Source of the DNA: Diaporthe sp. PMI_573
Lineage: Eukaryota; Ascomycota; Sordariomycetes; Diaporthales; Diaporthaceae
Assembly (NCBI GenBank): GCA_021399435.1
Contig: JAJTUP010000002.1
Coordinates: forward strand, 744,001 to 808,000
DNA: 64,000 nucleotides
Direction of reading: 5' to 3'
The notes under the pieces were generated by a model. The model was given only the letters and a program-made list of their open reading frames with translations. It ran no database searches and had not been told where the DNA came from. Below are positions 22,660-35,413 of this stretch, piece after piece; the stretch's first letter is position 1; every line of letters starts with the position of its first letter. Both the position numbers and the translations under genes were made by a program.

Positions 22660-25336
22660 GTTTGATTCGCTCTACTGGAAGATGGTGGACTGCAGGAGGC
22701 GAGCGGAGAACGCTAAATGATATTGGCACACAAACAAAGAGGTCGTGAAGATCTGGGGTCAATCAGGGTCAATATATTAAGCATGCGCCCTTGCAGCAAT
22801 GCGGACGAACCACGGCAACGCAAGCAACACACATGAACGGCCGAGCAACACGTGTAACCTCTAAATAAGCGCACGCCTCCGGGATGCAGAACAAGACCCG
22901 AGTCTCCAAGCACCCAGGCTTTCTCCTCCTCTTGACAACTGCGGAGGCGTCCTACTGAAAGCTGGTCATCCTTGGAAACGCGCCCATCGAGACTTGCTGA
23001 ACCTGCGGGGGTGGGTGTGCCACTGTGCTTGCTCCAATCCACGGCCGCCGGGGGCAAAGGCTAAGAAGCTTACTGATACTTGACAACCACGGTAGATGGC
23101 CCGCCCCCGACGTGCGTCTGCCAAGGGCCCACCTGCCCGCCTACTAAGTCTGCGGAATCTGGGGTAGGGCCGGGGTTGAGGCTAGTGTGCAGGTGGGGTA
23201 CCCGAAACCGAAATAGGGAAAGGGTGCCTTGTTCATGGGAACCTGAGGGCATCACTACACAGTACGATTGTAACTGTCGTAGGGGAGAGTGTGGCGGAGA
23301 AATTATTTGGAAAACCTCCAGAACTCTTTCACAGGTTCTACGAATATAGTGTCGTGCACATTTTAGGCAGCTGGCGGGGTAGTAATGACGATAAAGCTGC
23401 AGGCTTGCAACACGGCCCACGAACCAACCGTGGCCCCTCGCGTGCACGCAGTCAGACTGCCATTGATGCGCGATTGACAGTACTCAATCCGGGTGATAGG
23501 CTCTTGAGCTGCCACTATATCTGGCAGGTTTGGTACAGAGACATCCTCTGCATATGCTACACAAGAGGACGTTGTGCTCCCCTTGGACGCTTTCGCTGCG
23601 CTAGTGTGGTCTGCGCCTCTGGCCTGCATGAGTGCGGCCCGGGGGCCGCCGATACGATCCCGGGGTATCCTACCTCCAGCATCGCCAGTCATGGACGGTG
23701 CAAGTAAATGCCAGGTACCCTCATTGACTTCCCGTTTCTGCCGCTGGTACAGACGGGTTCAGACCGCCCTGCAGCCTTTAAATAGCTCGAGATCAGAGCA
23801 GGCTTCGCTCACTCCTCCTTCCATAGTACCACCCCGAATGCTAATTACTCCATTCCTGGTCTCACACGGATTTCAATTGCGCGACACGCTCCTTTGTGTC
23901 GAGCCACGTGATCAGTGTGCTTGCTTCCTAGACGAGAAAGAGGATAGATTCTGATTCATTAGCCATGGAAAAACGGCACTCAGAGAGTAGTCTCAAGCAC
24001 TCTGACCGTTCTCCCAAAGTCTAGGATTGGAATTAAAACAGATGCTGCGGATCGGAACGCAACGCTGGTTTATAAACTCTCAGTCGGATGACTGACTAAT
24101 GCCCAGGAAGTCAAATGAGGATAATTATTCTTAACTCTACTCAGGAGGTACTTTTACTGTTCAAGACGTACTTTTAACCTGGGCATCGAGATACGGTCAG
24201 TGGTACTGAAATTACGTCAACTCAGCTTCCAGCATACCAATGCATCACTTTCCTGGGCCTCCTCGCTATTCATACTGCTCGCCAAGTCTGTGAACACACT
24301 GTGGAGTACTTTTATGATCCAAAGAAAGTTTGAAGAAACGGTATTCTACATCAAATGTTCTCTCAATGCGCTGTTCGGGCTCGGGGTTTTGAATAAAGGC
24401 CTGTCCAACTTTCAAATGAGACATGCGGCGATCACGACGATACGCTATTCACTCAAATCAAGATGGACTCATCATGAACATAATCCATTCTACGGTGTTA
24501 CCATAGATAACACAAGGCGGTGCAACGACGAAAGTATTGCACGAGAACCCCGCCCGCAGCGGAACACTAATCCCTCCGCGCTGATCTCCGACTCGGTTCC
24601 GGACGTGCGCGGCCAGGCCGTCTTCCAGGCTATTCATCCGTCCCCAGAAATATAATACTCCACTTAATCGGTCTCGCGTCTCCTCTACTCCCGCCAGCGA
24701 TGATCAGAACCAATATGCGACAACCTGGCTCGCGATGCTGCGCATGCAACCGTCAGGGTCATTTGACGACGAACGGGAAGTGATCTACATCAATATGCGG
24801 CAAACACGGCACAATGCAATGCAGTCCACTCGCGACTTCGGACGCTTATGTTCGGTGCCGATTAGAGGCGACGGGCGGACGGACGCACGCTGCGAGCTCA
24901 GCACTAGGGCGGGCATACCGCGCCGTTCTGGCCTGTGGGTGTCTGCTGTGTAAATTTGGGTAACACTCACCGTGTAGAGCGTAACTCCACTGCGGCACAT
25001 GCCAGTGCCTCGTACCCCCTTCTTGCACAAGGTTTCCATTTTTCTTTGGAGGCCCCACAACTTTCGCGAGTTAGGGGCCAGTCACCGCTGCGGCATTACT
25101 TAGGTCAATGTCTTCGATGATGGATCTCATGGCACCAACTCCCATGCGATGTGACGTTGGTTACGTTCTCCACGGCAATTCGGAGGTAATAAGTTGTCGG
25201 GGTCGGCACGGCCGGTTGGCGATGGTTAAGCTCATGCTTTTCATGAGGAGCTATATAATAAATCACCGAATCCGTCATCTTGAGTTTGTTGTTGCTCATT
25301 CTCTTCATCACGCACACGAGCGTCACGTCTCAAACA
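22660..25336. other. Long intergenic region, no gene recognised
   Basis: About 2.7 kb between the divergent MFS and P450 genes, becoming AT-richer from about 24.0 to 24.5 kb. A 151-codon frame at 24200-24655 has no ATG start or family resemblance. Nothing else can be supported apart from the P450 promoter element listed separately. Confidence 0.5.
25251..25260 (+). promoter_or_regulatory. Probable TATA box of the P450 gene
   Basis: CTATATAATA lies about 80 nt upstream of the P450 start codon, a usual distance for a TATA element with a short leader. Confidence 0.5.
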
Positions 25337-27034
25337 ATGTCGCCTTTGACTGAAATTGGGCCTCTGGGCCTACAACACCAATATTACCTGCTCCTCGCGG
25401 CCGTCGCTGTTGCCGCCCTCGGTTTCGTGTACAAGGTGCTGCGGAACCCTCTGGCGAAGATACCAGGCCCGTGGTACTCGGCGATCACAAGCGCCGTTCT
25501 GACGAACGAGTGGCTGCAAGGCAGAAGGGCGAAATATGTCCAGCGTCTACATGAGAAATACGGTTAGCTCTCAGCATGGTATTTCCCTGGGCCTCCTACG
25601 AATTATTGACGAGTCGCAAAAGGACCCATTGTTCGAATTGCTCCCAACGAGGTCGATGTTATGGACGTAGCTGCGGCCAAGCAAATTCACACAGTCAAGG
25701 AGAGGTATCTCAAGTCCCCTTTCTATAAGGCCGTCAGCGCTCCTGGGGTTCAGAATGTCTTCAACACCCCGGATATATTCTTCCATCGCCGTCATCGAAG
25801 GCTTCTCCAGGCGCCCTTCTCAGACGCATCACTTCAGACCTTCCAACCCGCCATCTTGTCGCGAATCAGATTGACCATGCAGCGGATGGCCGAGGAGTCG
25901 GAGGGTAGAGGAGCAGCTGATATTTTCAAATGGTGGATGTTCATGGCAACTGATATCATCGGCGAGCTGTCGTTCGGCGAGTCTTTCCGCACGTTGGAGA
26001 GTGGCAAAGTGAGTGTCCACCGGCCATTACAGAGGACCTTTGCTAAACAAAGCCACAGAAAAGCGACTACAGCGAGAGCCTCGAGAAGGTTGCTGCAGTG
26101 GGCGCGAAGAGGGCAACATTCCCCACACTGGCCAGGCTCGCTTTCCAGGGATTTCCTATTCCTGGCTTCAGGGAAAACACCAACCTCATCAAAAGCCTCA
26201 GGGGATACGCAACTGAATCACTTGACCGGTACAAGAAGCTCGTGGAAGAGAACCCCGACAAGCCGTTCCCAACATTGTTCACCCGGCTTTTCAAGGGCGA
26301 GGAGGACGAGACCTTGACTTTCAAAGAGATCGTTGACGAAGCCCAGACCTATATCATCGCTGGCACTGATACCACCGCGATCACACTCACGTACACAGTG
26401 TGGCGTGTCTGTCAGAACCCAAAGATCCGAAAGAGGCTGGCAGAGGAACTACGACAGTTGCCAGAAGACTTCGGAGACCACGATGCCCTGAAGCTTCCAT
26501 ACCTGAACCAAGTCATTGAGGAGGCTCTCCGCCTCCACAGCGCGGCACCGTCCGGATTGCCTCGCATAGTCCCTCCAGAGGGCGCTACTCTGGCTGGGCA
26601 ATATCTCCCAGGCGGATCTATTGTCTGCACGCAAGCTTGGAGCTTGCACCGAAACACGGACATTTTCCCAGATCCCGAGAGGTTCGACCCGGACAGGTGG
26701 GCTGCACCCACGAAGCCCATGAAGGACGCATCTATGCCGTTCGGCGGCGGCTCTCGCGGTATGACTGCCCCCCTCCCCCCTATTTTTATTTCTTTTCTTC
26801 TGCTACCAATATGATCTCGACCACGCGCTAATCACGAATTTCAATGTCTCTGTAGTTTGCCTCGGCCTGCACCTCGCTCGTATGGAGCTCAGACTGGGTA
26901 TCGCCCATTTCTTCCGCGAGTTTCCGAACGCGGAGATGTCCGCGCTGGAAGGCATGTCCGATGACGATATGGAGCAGGTTACCTACTTCCTGGCTCCCCC
27001 GAAGAACAAGAGATGCTTGATTGAGTGCTCTTGA
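25337..27034 (+). CDS. Cytochrome P450 monooxygenase
   Basis: 496 residues from exons 25337-25562, 25623-26008, 26059-26758 and 26856-27034 (introns 60, 50 and 97 nt). An N-terminal anchor helix (YYLLLAAVAVAALGFVYKVL) and hinge KIPGPWY place it in the ER membrane. Conserved P450 elements follow in order: I-helix oxygen-binding AGTDTT at about 305, K-helix ExxR as EEALR at about 357-361, PERFDPDRW at about 410-418, and the heme loop FGGGSRVCLG at 432-441 with Cys439 as axial ligand. The last intron splits the heme loop between Arg437 and Val438, so the heme motif is seen only after splicing. Length is normal. The substrate is unknown and no synthase or cyclase gene lies nearby, so a detoxification or stand-alone tailoring role is as likely as a pathway role. 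Confidence 0.93.
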
Positions 27035-29749
27035 AAGGCATGTTAATATGGGAGCCGGCAGCACGTTTGCAGACTCAAATCACATGCAAGCATCACTACT
27101 ACCGTAGTAAAAGAGCCACAGGGAAGGGAAACTGGCTCTGTGAATGGAATGCATAATAGGGTATATCGTTGAGTCTCGGTCGCCAGGAGTCTATCAAATT
27201 GTCGTTAGGGATACATATATATATTTGACCAGCGTCTGCAATGGTATTCATGCCATGCCGTCTCGAAAGCCTTGGCATAGCATCTGCCTGCTACTGCTTG
27301 TTCTCCAAACACCACTTCCTATATAATATAATTACTTTACATAGCAACAAACCTACGAAGCTATCAATCTCAGTGACAATACAGCTCGCAAAGACTTTCA
27401 ATGCCTGCATGTATCTCGACTTCCTGTGGCATGGATTCTTGTGAGTAACATTCTATAAGCTTAGGTCTGCTCTCCTTTGTTCGACATCTTATGAGATAAA
27501 GTTTAAATTGAATAGCAAGATGCACTCTGAAAACGAAAGACATTTTCTCATGCTTATGCTTGGGCACATTTAGGGGAGGGCTAATGCCTGAGAATCAGTA
27601 GGGCACTTGCTCTGCAGCTGAGGAACAAGGCCACCTAAAACACAGACCTTACAGACGTCTTGACACTACCAAAACACAGCTCAGACTCATTTGGTCTACA
27701 TTGGAAGCTAGATTACCAAACACAAAAGAAAATACCTCCTATGGGATAATCTTCTGGGAAATACCTACTGGGGAATGACTCTTCTCACATGGATGTCCTT
27801 CAGACAACGATTGATCAAAGTATGCGACAGCCAGGTGTGAGAGCATATGTCATAGATGACACAAACAGGTGTCAGGTGCGGTGGGAAAACTTGGACCCGA
27901 TCTCCACTGAGTGCCCACGGTGAGGAAGAACGGGTTGCCCCGTATCACGCCATAACGAATATGTATTCCCGTATTTCACCAAAGCTTTTTTGAAAACTAC
28001 GCCGCAATACTTCCCTACGCTTGCAATAATAATTGGTCAAAATATAACTGCAGAACACAGGGTCTCCCCCTCTATTCCACCCGTAAATCATTGTACGATC
28101 ACGCTCCACAGTATGCTAGAGCGAGAGGCTATAAAGAGATCCCGGGGCCGAAAGCCGGGCTGTAAAATTGCTAGCTTAGATCCTTATAAAATTATGTGGT
28201 AATAGGACCGTATGGAAGAGTTAAATAGCGGCAAATGTAGAAGCTATAAAGATGAACATAAGTTCTCTGATCGAGAATTACCTTAACGATTATTCTTTAA
28301 TGTGCTCAAACTACTAGCATAACCAGTCAGATTACTAGAGATGTGGTGGCACGGCTCTTATATACTGCCAGGAAGGCCAGTATGGTTGACTGGTTATCCT
28401 AACTCTTAGCTGACCGGCTCAATTTGCTAGTAGCCGTCATTTTCGTACCAGCCAGCTAGCAATTCAGCCAACCATGTGTTGTTCTCAAGGTTTGACGGTA
28501 TTTATATTTCGGTACACTATCATCTAAGAGAACTAGTAGTTTTACACCTATCTCTACACTCAATGTAAAACAGACATTACTTTAACTTATTACAAATGAT
28601 TTTAATTAAAACGTCAAAGAGAGGATAGCTTAATTTGGACGCTTTATGACTAAAACAAAGTAGACCACATTGAAGATCAGCCTATGTATGTTATAGGTAG
28701 ATTGTTAATTGCTATTTTATGTTTTAGTATTAATGCTAATTTTCGATACCCGTTAACGTCTACCATACCCCCCCCCCTGCCCCCCGCCGGGGCTTCGTTT
28801 TCTTGCTGTACTCTCTCATTTGTCTCGGATTTCTTATGTAGGTCAGGGAGCGGGTTCGTGATCGCTGCTGAAATGCTTCTTTATCAAGCATACCTAGTTA
28901 CCACTTTGAGCTCTCATTTTGAGGTTTGAAGGCCATTTCTCCTTTCCTCTTCTTTGATTAGCTTTTAGGAAGAACAATCTTCCTACTTCATATCTCTAGA
29001 AAAGCATCTCGTCCATCCATCCAACGCGAAAGTTCCTGGGATAACTTTGGCCCAGCTATATTCAAGGCTTGCCATCTTCAAGTCAGGTAGATCGTGTTTA
29101 GATCGGGTCTTGAACGGATGCTTACATCAAGTTGATCGAACCGCCTTTTGACCCGACGATCGCCATGTTTGGTATTTGCCATCACATGCTGGAAGAAAAC
29201 AAACAGACCGGCCACGTTCCGTGTCTATAAATTGTCTTGGTTTCTTGATTTATCCGGCCCTATCGTACCTCATTGGGGATGTAGTCACATCAAGGCTGCA
29301 CATCAGGTGGCTTCGGCACATTTGTGACAGCAGGCGACCACACTATGATCAAGACACCCATAGCGGATTTGCCGACAGGTGAACATCCACTCGTGGTATT
29401 ACAGCGGGGAATCACAATGCGACTTCATATATGATGAACACTCCGTGCCACCGGGTTGATCATCCGGCTAATACGGAACTCGATTGATTCGTCGGCGATC
29501 TGCCGGACACTTCTTAAATCTCCGTTTTTGGTTCCGTCTCCAAAAGAAAATTAAAAACACATTTGGGTTATTAATAGGTAGCGAGGCAAAAAGTAACCAG
29601 TCATTGAAATGATGCAGTTTGGACCAAATCCAACCCTATAAGAGTCGCATAAGTTCAGGTGGCATGACAGTCCCTGGTTTATTGTTTCCACAAGCCTCCA
29701 CCTCCTAAATACTACCGGTATCGAGTCAAGATCTACTCAAGCTATCAAG
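27035..29749. other. AT-rich, probably RIP-affected gene-poor stretch
   Basis: About 2.7 kb, clearly AT-rich and full of TA dinucleotides and stop codons, especially 27.4-28.75 kb and 29.5-29.65 kb, in contrast to the GC-richer neighbours. Poly(C) patches at about 28770-28790 interrupt it. No intact coding sequence is present. The composition suits a decayed repeat hit by repeat-induced point mutation, but I cannot identify the source element. Confidence 0.5.
28319..28397. repeat. 11-bp perfect inverted repeat with 57-bp spacer
   Basis: ATAACCAGTCA (28319-28329) is the exact reverse complement of TGACTGGTTAT (28387-28397). The spacer holds a second, smaller near-palindrome (ATACTGCC...GGCCAGTAT). 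It could be a small hairpin or a tiny MITE remnant; no target-site duplication is evident. Confidence 0.6.
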
Positions 29750-30980
29750 ATGAAGTGGCTCTCCGCAGCAGCCCTGTCTCTCGTCGCGCCTGTTCAGGCC
29801 GGCCTTCGTTTCCAATGTTCGACTCTGACGATTCAACGCCTAGACCCTGTTGTCCAGCCAGGCGCGGTCCCGGCATCTCATGTCCACCACATCGTGGGCG
29901 GAAACGCCTTCAATGCTACCATGCAGGGGGACGTTGGTAATAGGGCCACTTGCACCACGTGCGAGATGTCAGAGGACTTCTCAAACTACTGGACGGCTGT
30001 TTTGTACTTCAAGCACCCTACAAATGGCTCATACCACCGGGTTCCTGTCATTCCTGTCAACCCTGGTAACCTCGATGGCTACGCCGGCACGAAAGGTGGC
30101 CTTACGGTCTATTACAGCCAGACAGACTTGATCCGGGACGACATCGCACATCAGCCCGTCAAGACATTCCTACCGGTAACTCCACTCATTATCCTGTGGT
30201 TGATGAGAGTAATAATCTAACAAATCATAGGGTTTCCGTATGACCGTTGGCGACCCAAAGATCGCTTCTAACCAGCACGTTGGCCTGCGTTACCAGTGTC
30301 TGCAGAGTGGTTTCAACAGAGGCCCGGAAATGGCTAACTTCCCCACGTCGCCATGCCCTGGCGGCATCTTCGTCACCCAGCACTTCCCTGCGTGAGTGAT
30401 CTCTTGATGTCAACTTCTTTCTATTCTGTGCTAATTGGAGCTAGATGCTGGGACGGCAAGAACCTTGACAGTCCAGACCATCAGTCGCACATGTACAACA
30501 CCATCACCCAGGACGGATTTGTCAACGCTGGCAAGTGCCCATCCAGCCATCCTGTCCGTATGCCACAGGTCAGTACCCTTCTGTGACTCCATCGGATCGT
30601 CCGGACTCTTGTGTAGAGTAATGCTAAACATTGTAATACAGGTCGCATTCGAGACCGTTTGGGACACCTCAAAGTTCAACAGCCTGTGGCCCTCAGGGAC
30701 ACCCAACCCCTACGTATGGAGCTTCGAGGGCACCGCAGCCGGCACCCACGCCGATTACATGTTTGGCTGGAAGGGTGACTCGCTTCAACGCGCCATGGAC
30801 AAGTCCGAATGCTTCTACGATGGCTGCGGTTCCATCACAAAGCAGCAGATGAGCGTTGCAAACCAATGCACCATCAAAGAAACTGTCCAGGAGCAAACAG
30901 ACGGATGTAAGTATTGAAACCGTTGCTAAAAAGCCATGTTCTAACATATTCCAGGGCTCGCCAAACTTCCCGGCATGTAA
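29750..30980 (+). CDS. Secreted DUF1996-domain protein
   Basis: 333 residues from exons 29750-30175, 30231-30391, 30445-30568, 30642-30906 and 30955-30980, all phases consistent; the last exon encodes only eight codons plus stop. A signal peptide (MKWLSAAALSLVAPVQAGL) is followed by DUF1996 features: HVHHIVGGNAFN near the start, CTTCEMSEDFSNYW, the GFRMTVGDPK strand, CPGGIFVTQHFPACWDG and DSPDHQSHM. DUF1996 proteins are secreted or wall-associated in fungi and have no agreed activity; the conserved His-x-His and Cys pattern suggests a metal or ligand site, which is inference. A CTATAAGAG element about 110 nt upstream (near 29637) is a candidate TATA. It is the first of three same-strand secreted or surface genes up to 36.3 kb. 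Confidence 0.9.
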
Positions 30981-31958
30981 ATTCACGGCGCCATTGATAA
31001 GGGCTCACCCATCTCAGAGTCCGCAGCCATTCTTTTCAATTAGATCAGGTGGAAGCACAGGTTCTGATGTCATTGGTCCTCAGATTCATTTCAGTTGGGT
31101 TAATACCAATCAACCACCTTCACTGATTGCTGCTGTTGCTCTCTTAAGAACTGACCGGGGGCGGCCGAGCAAGCTTGAGACACGCAGGAGCATGAAGGAT
31201 AGTAGCCTAATCCTTTACTTTTTCCTCTGTAGTCGCCAATTAAATACCCCCCTCTTCGTGTTTTTGAGCGAAGCAATTCATGCCCCCAGGAAAGTGATCC
31301 AAATTTTGAGCGAAGCCATAACAAGGAAAAAACGAGTACGGAGATTTACGGGCTCTATGTTAACCATTGTCCCACACATGTGCAGGTGATCCCACAACTT
31401 GAAGAGGTTTTCCCATGCGCATCTGTCATATATAACACAGCGAATCATCACACAAGGTGTTATCGTGTTGGAGGTTGTCTCTCGGTCGGCAGAGGATATT
31501 CTGATGCGGAGAATGAGCTGGGTAGGTGGGAGTGAGAAGACGAAACACAACGAGAGTTTGATCTCCGACCACGCTAACAAAACTGGCCTCGCGGGACGTT
31601 TGAGGGGGCATTCCCACCAGCGATCCCCCGTGGTGCAGTTGTCAGCTCAATACCACCCTGCATATCTGCGGCCTTCTTTATGAAGGATCGTCATCACATC
31701 GAACCCCTGTTGTGCGGAGTTTCAAGAGCATCACCACTCCCGGCCGGGAGTCGCCAACTTCTTCACTATCCTAAACTGTGCACGGATTCTTGAACCGAAC
31801 CGGGAGGCCTTGTCCAACTCTAATCAGACGTCGAATTTGTGATAAAGAGGCCGGGCCCCACAGTCTCGTCTAAGCTCGTCTCTCTGTGGCTTCCTTCTCC
31901 GTGCGCAAGCATTCACAGTGCCTCCTTCTCCTGGAGCGAAGGAAGACGTGCATTCACC
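30981..31958. other. Intergenic region, no gene recognised
   Basis: About 1 kb with the 3' UTR of the DUF1996 gene and the promoter of the carboxypeptidase gene. No coding exon supported. Confidence 0.6.
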
Positions 31959-33951
31959 ATGCGTTGGTTCGCGATTATTCATGCCAGTGTGGCCGTTGCC
32001 ACTCTGAATCTCAACCAGATGCGGCCGCCCCTAGCTGAGCAGGCATTATCACCGCGCCAGCAGCCATCTCCGGACCCTTCTGCACCAACCAGGTTCCTGA
32101 ACGCCCAGACGGAGAGTGAGTGAGGACGTGTTACTGTGGAAGCATTTTACTGGGACTGACTTTACGTCAGAATTTTCCGTGAATGGAAGCGCTCTACCGA
32201 ACGTCGATTTCAACGTGTAAGTATCTTTCTCGTATGGTTTCCCATCTGTTTTGTCTGCAGTATACCAAGGCCCATTACTCTAGGCTCTGTAGCAGATAAT
32301 TAATACATAATAGCGGCGAGTCCTACGCCGGCTCACTTCCTATCAGCTCCAATGCGAATGATACCAATCAGCTGTTCTTTTGGTTCTTCCCATCAGAGAA
32401 TCAGACAGTTGGCAATGAAATCACTATTTGGTTGACAGGCGGGGTAAGACTTTTACCAGACAGTTCACTCATACTCTCGCAGAATTATCCTAAAAGCTAA
32501 CACGCTTGCAGCCTGGATGCTCCTCCATTGGCGAGCTGCTGTCAGAGAATGGTCCCGTTCTCTGGCAGCCTGGTGTTTTCAAGCCCGTCCGCAATAAGTG
32601 GAGCTGGCATAGGCTCACTAACATGGTCTGGATCGATCAACCTATCGGCAGCGGCTTCTCACAGGGGAATGTGACTGCGAGAAACGAATTCGACGTAGCG
32701 CAACAGTTCATGGGATTTTGGAAGAACTTCGTGGATGTTTTTGCTTTGAACTCATCCAAGGTGTACATCACAGGGTCCTCATACAGCGGGATGTATTGTC
32801 CTTATATCGCCTCAGCTATGCTCGACGCCAACGACACGCAGTACTTCGACGTTAGGGGCATGCAGGTCTTTGACGGCTTATACTCGAACAACCCGATCCC
32901 ACAGGACATTCCGGTATCGTCCTTTGCAACTGCCTGGTCAGATGTGTTTGGCTTCAACGACTCATTCGTGGCATCGATGCAAAACAGATCGAATTCATGT
33001 GGATACGAGGACTATTTGAACAAATACATAGTCTATCCAGCTACGGAAAGTCAGCCATCGGCTCTACCAGGGTTTCAGTCAGACCAGGTTACATCCACAG
33101 AAGGTTGTGGACTCTTCAACGACGTTTTCTCCGCTGCTGCTGAGGTCAATCCCTGCTTCAGTCCTTACACAATCACCAACTTGTGTCCTGTCAAGTACGA
33201 CCCACTGGGCTTCTCGGATGGGACCTCGTATATTCCAGAAGGCTCGGGGCCGGCGTATTTCAACCGTCCCGATGTAAAGTCGGTCATCCACGCGCCAGAT
33301 AAGGAGTGGACGTTCTGCACGAACGACCCGGTCTTTGTCAACGGCACAGACACTTCCGTCGTGGATGGCCCCGGGTCACAGCCTGTCATACCAAACGTGA
33401 TAGACCGAACGCAGAATGTCATCCTTGGCCACGGCTCCCAGGACTTTGTGCTCATCTCCGACGGCACGCTGCTCTCCATCCAGAACATGACGTGGGGAGG
33501 CATGCTCGGTTTCCAGACGCGGCCTACGGAACCGCTCTTCATCCCGTACCACGTTAACGACAACTTCGAGACCATTGCCGGCGCAGGTGTCCTCGGGACG
33601 GCCCACAAGGAACGCGGGCTGACTTACATAGCTGTTGCCCCTGCAGGGCACTTTCTCGCTATGGATGCCCCGCAGGTTGCGTTCAGGAGCATGGAGGTCC
33701 TCCTCGGGCGCGTGGAGGGCTTCCAGTCTACGGCGCCATTTACTACCGACACGAATAATACTGCCCAGCCGGGTGTTGATATGGGCAATGGGACGGTACT
33801 TATTGCACAGGGAGGGGTCGTCGGCAGTGGAAATGGCAACGCTTCTTCAGGCGGTAGTGTCGCTAGCAGTGTCGCGTGGCATATCGGGGGTAGCAATCGG
33901 CTGGTTTGGACTGCATTGTCAGTGTGTTTCTGGGTGGTCGTTTGTGTATGA
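31959..33951 (+). CDS. Serine carboxypeptidase (peptidase S10), predicted GPI-anchored
   Basis: 590 residues from exons 31959-32115, 32171-32216, 32314-32443 and 32512-33951. A short hydrophobic N-terminus ([18 protein letters not shown]) suggests secretion. S10 hallmarks: oxyanion and substrate segment TGGPGCSSIG across the last splice site, [15 protein letters not shown], the nucleophile elbow GSSYSGMY with Ser201, Asp422 in [11 protein letters not shown] and His491 in [10 protein letters not shown]. The elbow differs from the common GESYAG form; a separate VGESYAG at residues 67-73 is an N-terminal strand motif seen in this fungal subgroup and is too early to be the active serine. The C-terminus ([26 protein letters not shown]...) is a Gly/Ser spacer plus hydrophobic tail, a GPI-type signal. 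The enzyme should remove C-terminal residues from peptides at acid pH, at or outside the cell surface. Many N-x-S/T sites are present. Confidence 0.92.
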
Positions 33952-35413
33952 GCTACAGTCAAGTCTACCCTAGTGAATCTGATAACTAATATTCGTCAAT
34001 CGCATCTGTATAGACAGTTCATGTAAGTGAGCCTGCAAGCATCGGAGCAAATGAAATATTTATTGTCCCCCGACCGCAATCCATCATTTGTGACCGGCGA
34101 ATCCGTCGGTAAATAAAACGGGCCATTTTCTCAGATGATGCCATTTATGTAGCTCTTGATGGAAAGTTTCCGACACAAGTCCTCCTTCTCGAATTCGGAA
34201 GCAGGCCGAGGCAACTCGGACAGCAGCGCTGACTCAAATGACCCTGTCATGCTGCTTGCGACAGATTAGTACCACGGTACGCGTATCGGCGCGCGGGTGC
34301 GGATGACTAGTATCTAGTCGTGCGCAGATGGCTGCGCAGATGGCTTACAAAGAGCTAGGGGCCTTGAATCACGGGAGGTTCCGAGCGGTAGAAACAATAT
34401 ACAGTGGATTCGTTGCGGAGTAATTGAAGGTCAGTGCGCGGGAGATGATAGACAGATACATCAATGGGGGCCGTGAAGCGAATGAAATATTGTTTTTGAT
34501 CACGAGGTTGTCCGCGTTTTCGGCGTGTCTGACTCGGCGCGACTGGTTCTCGCGTTTCAGTCCACCGTCGCTTGCGGGCCTGAACATCAATCTGATGGTT
34601 CTGTCGATCTCAGAAGCTGCAGCCCGGGCGTTAATGCAGGCGGCTGCATGGCTGCAGCATAACGCATAGACTAGAGGTCCGATCAATGATGTCTGCTGGG
34701 CATCCGTACTTCCTGATGCAGGTTGCCTCCCGTCCCTCCAAGAAGCCCGCCCAAGAGGTGGAGGGGGGGTTGGGGGCCAGAGACCCCAGCGATCCTAGAG
34801 CGCAACAGGAAGGTCAGTGGCCGCAAAGAGGAGATGGTCCAGGGCCTCCCGTGGAGGAGATGAGGGACAGGTGAACACGTGCAGCGGAGACGTCCCATTT
34901 CACCGCTCACGGATCTCCGTCGGCGTCCATTGCCATGGCGGGTTCGTTTGCTGCTTTAAGCTTAATGGCATTTGGGTGTGCTTGATTCAAGCGTCCAAAT
35001 GATCTCGCTCCACCTGTCACACGTGGGACAGCACACTGGGCGAACTGGTCCGCGGATCGTGGGTCCCCCTCCTCACCGGCTCATCCCTGGAAGATGGGGT
35101 TTGGGCGGCACCTCGACGGCTCCTAACCGGCCAGGGGCATTGCTCCGGAGCAGGGGGAAGGGGAGGGGGGGGCCTTTTATCAGTGCTGCGATGTGACCAC
35201 ATTGCCGACGTTGGCGTGCATTCGGTAAGAATAGTGGTGGTGATTACACGTGCATGTCCCAATACCAGTGTATAAAGATGAGCAGCCCTACTTGTGCTGG
35301 CCTGGAGGTGAGGGGCTACATCCGCCGCAGTCCTCGTCCTCCCGCCGTTCGTTGTCTTTACCGGTGCTCTTTGATCCCGCAGACTCAAACGCTGTACTCT
35401 CGCTCTCATCATC
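33952..35413. other. Intergenic region upstream of the NLP gene
   Basis: About 1.5 kb with no coding exon that I can support. It should hold the carboxypeptidase 3' UTR and the NLP promoter; the TATA element is listed separately. Confidence 0.55.
35271..35276 (+). promoter_or_regulatory. Probable TATA box of the NLP gene
   Basis: TATAAA about 138 nt upstream of the start codon at 35414, followed by a CT-rich leader (TCTCGCTCTCATCATC) up to the ATG. Confidence 0.5.

Noticed and set aside
24200..24655. 151-codon plus-strand frame
   Set aside because: Does not start with ATG, AT-rich, no recognisable family.
25337..27034. Biosynthetic gene cluster centred on the P450
   Set aside because: No polyketide synthase, NRPS, terpene cyclase or cluster regulator is present on either side within the window.
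28108..28202. Short basic frame in the AT-rich island resembling a helix-turn-helix linker of Tc1-type transposases
   Set aside because: Resemblance limited to a few basic residues; no catalytic DDE segment seen nearby.
28684..28929. 81-codon frame with hydrophobic N-terminus in AT-rich DNA
   Set aside because: Hydrophobicity follows from AT-rich codons; crosses poly(C) tracts; no support.
34937..34987. Signal-peptide-like 16-codon ORF (MAGSFAALSLMAFGCA)
   Set aside because: Ends at once, and no good donor site allows continuation into another exon.
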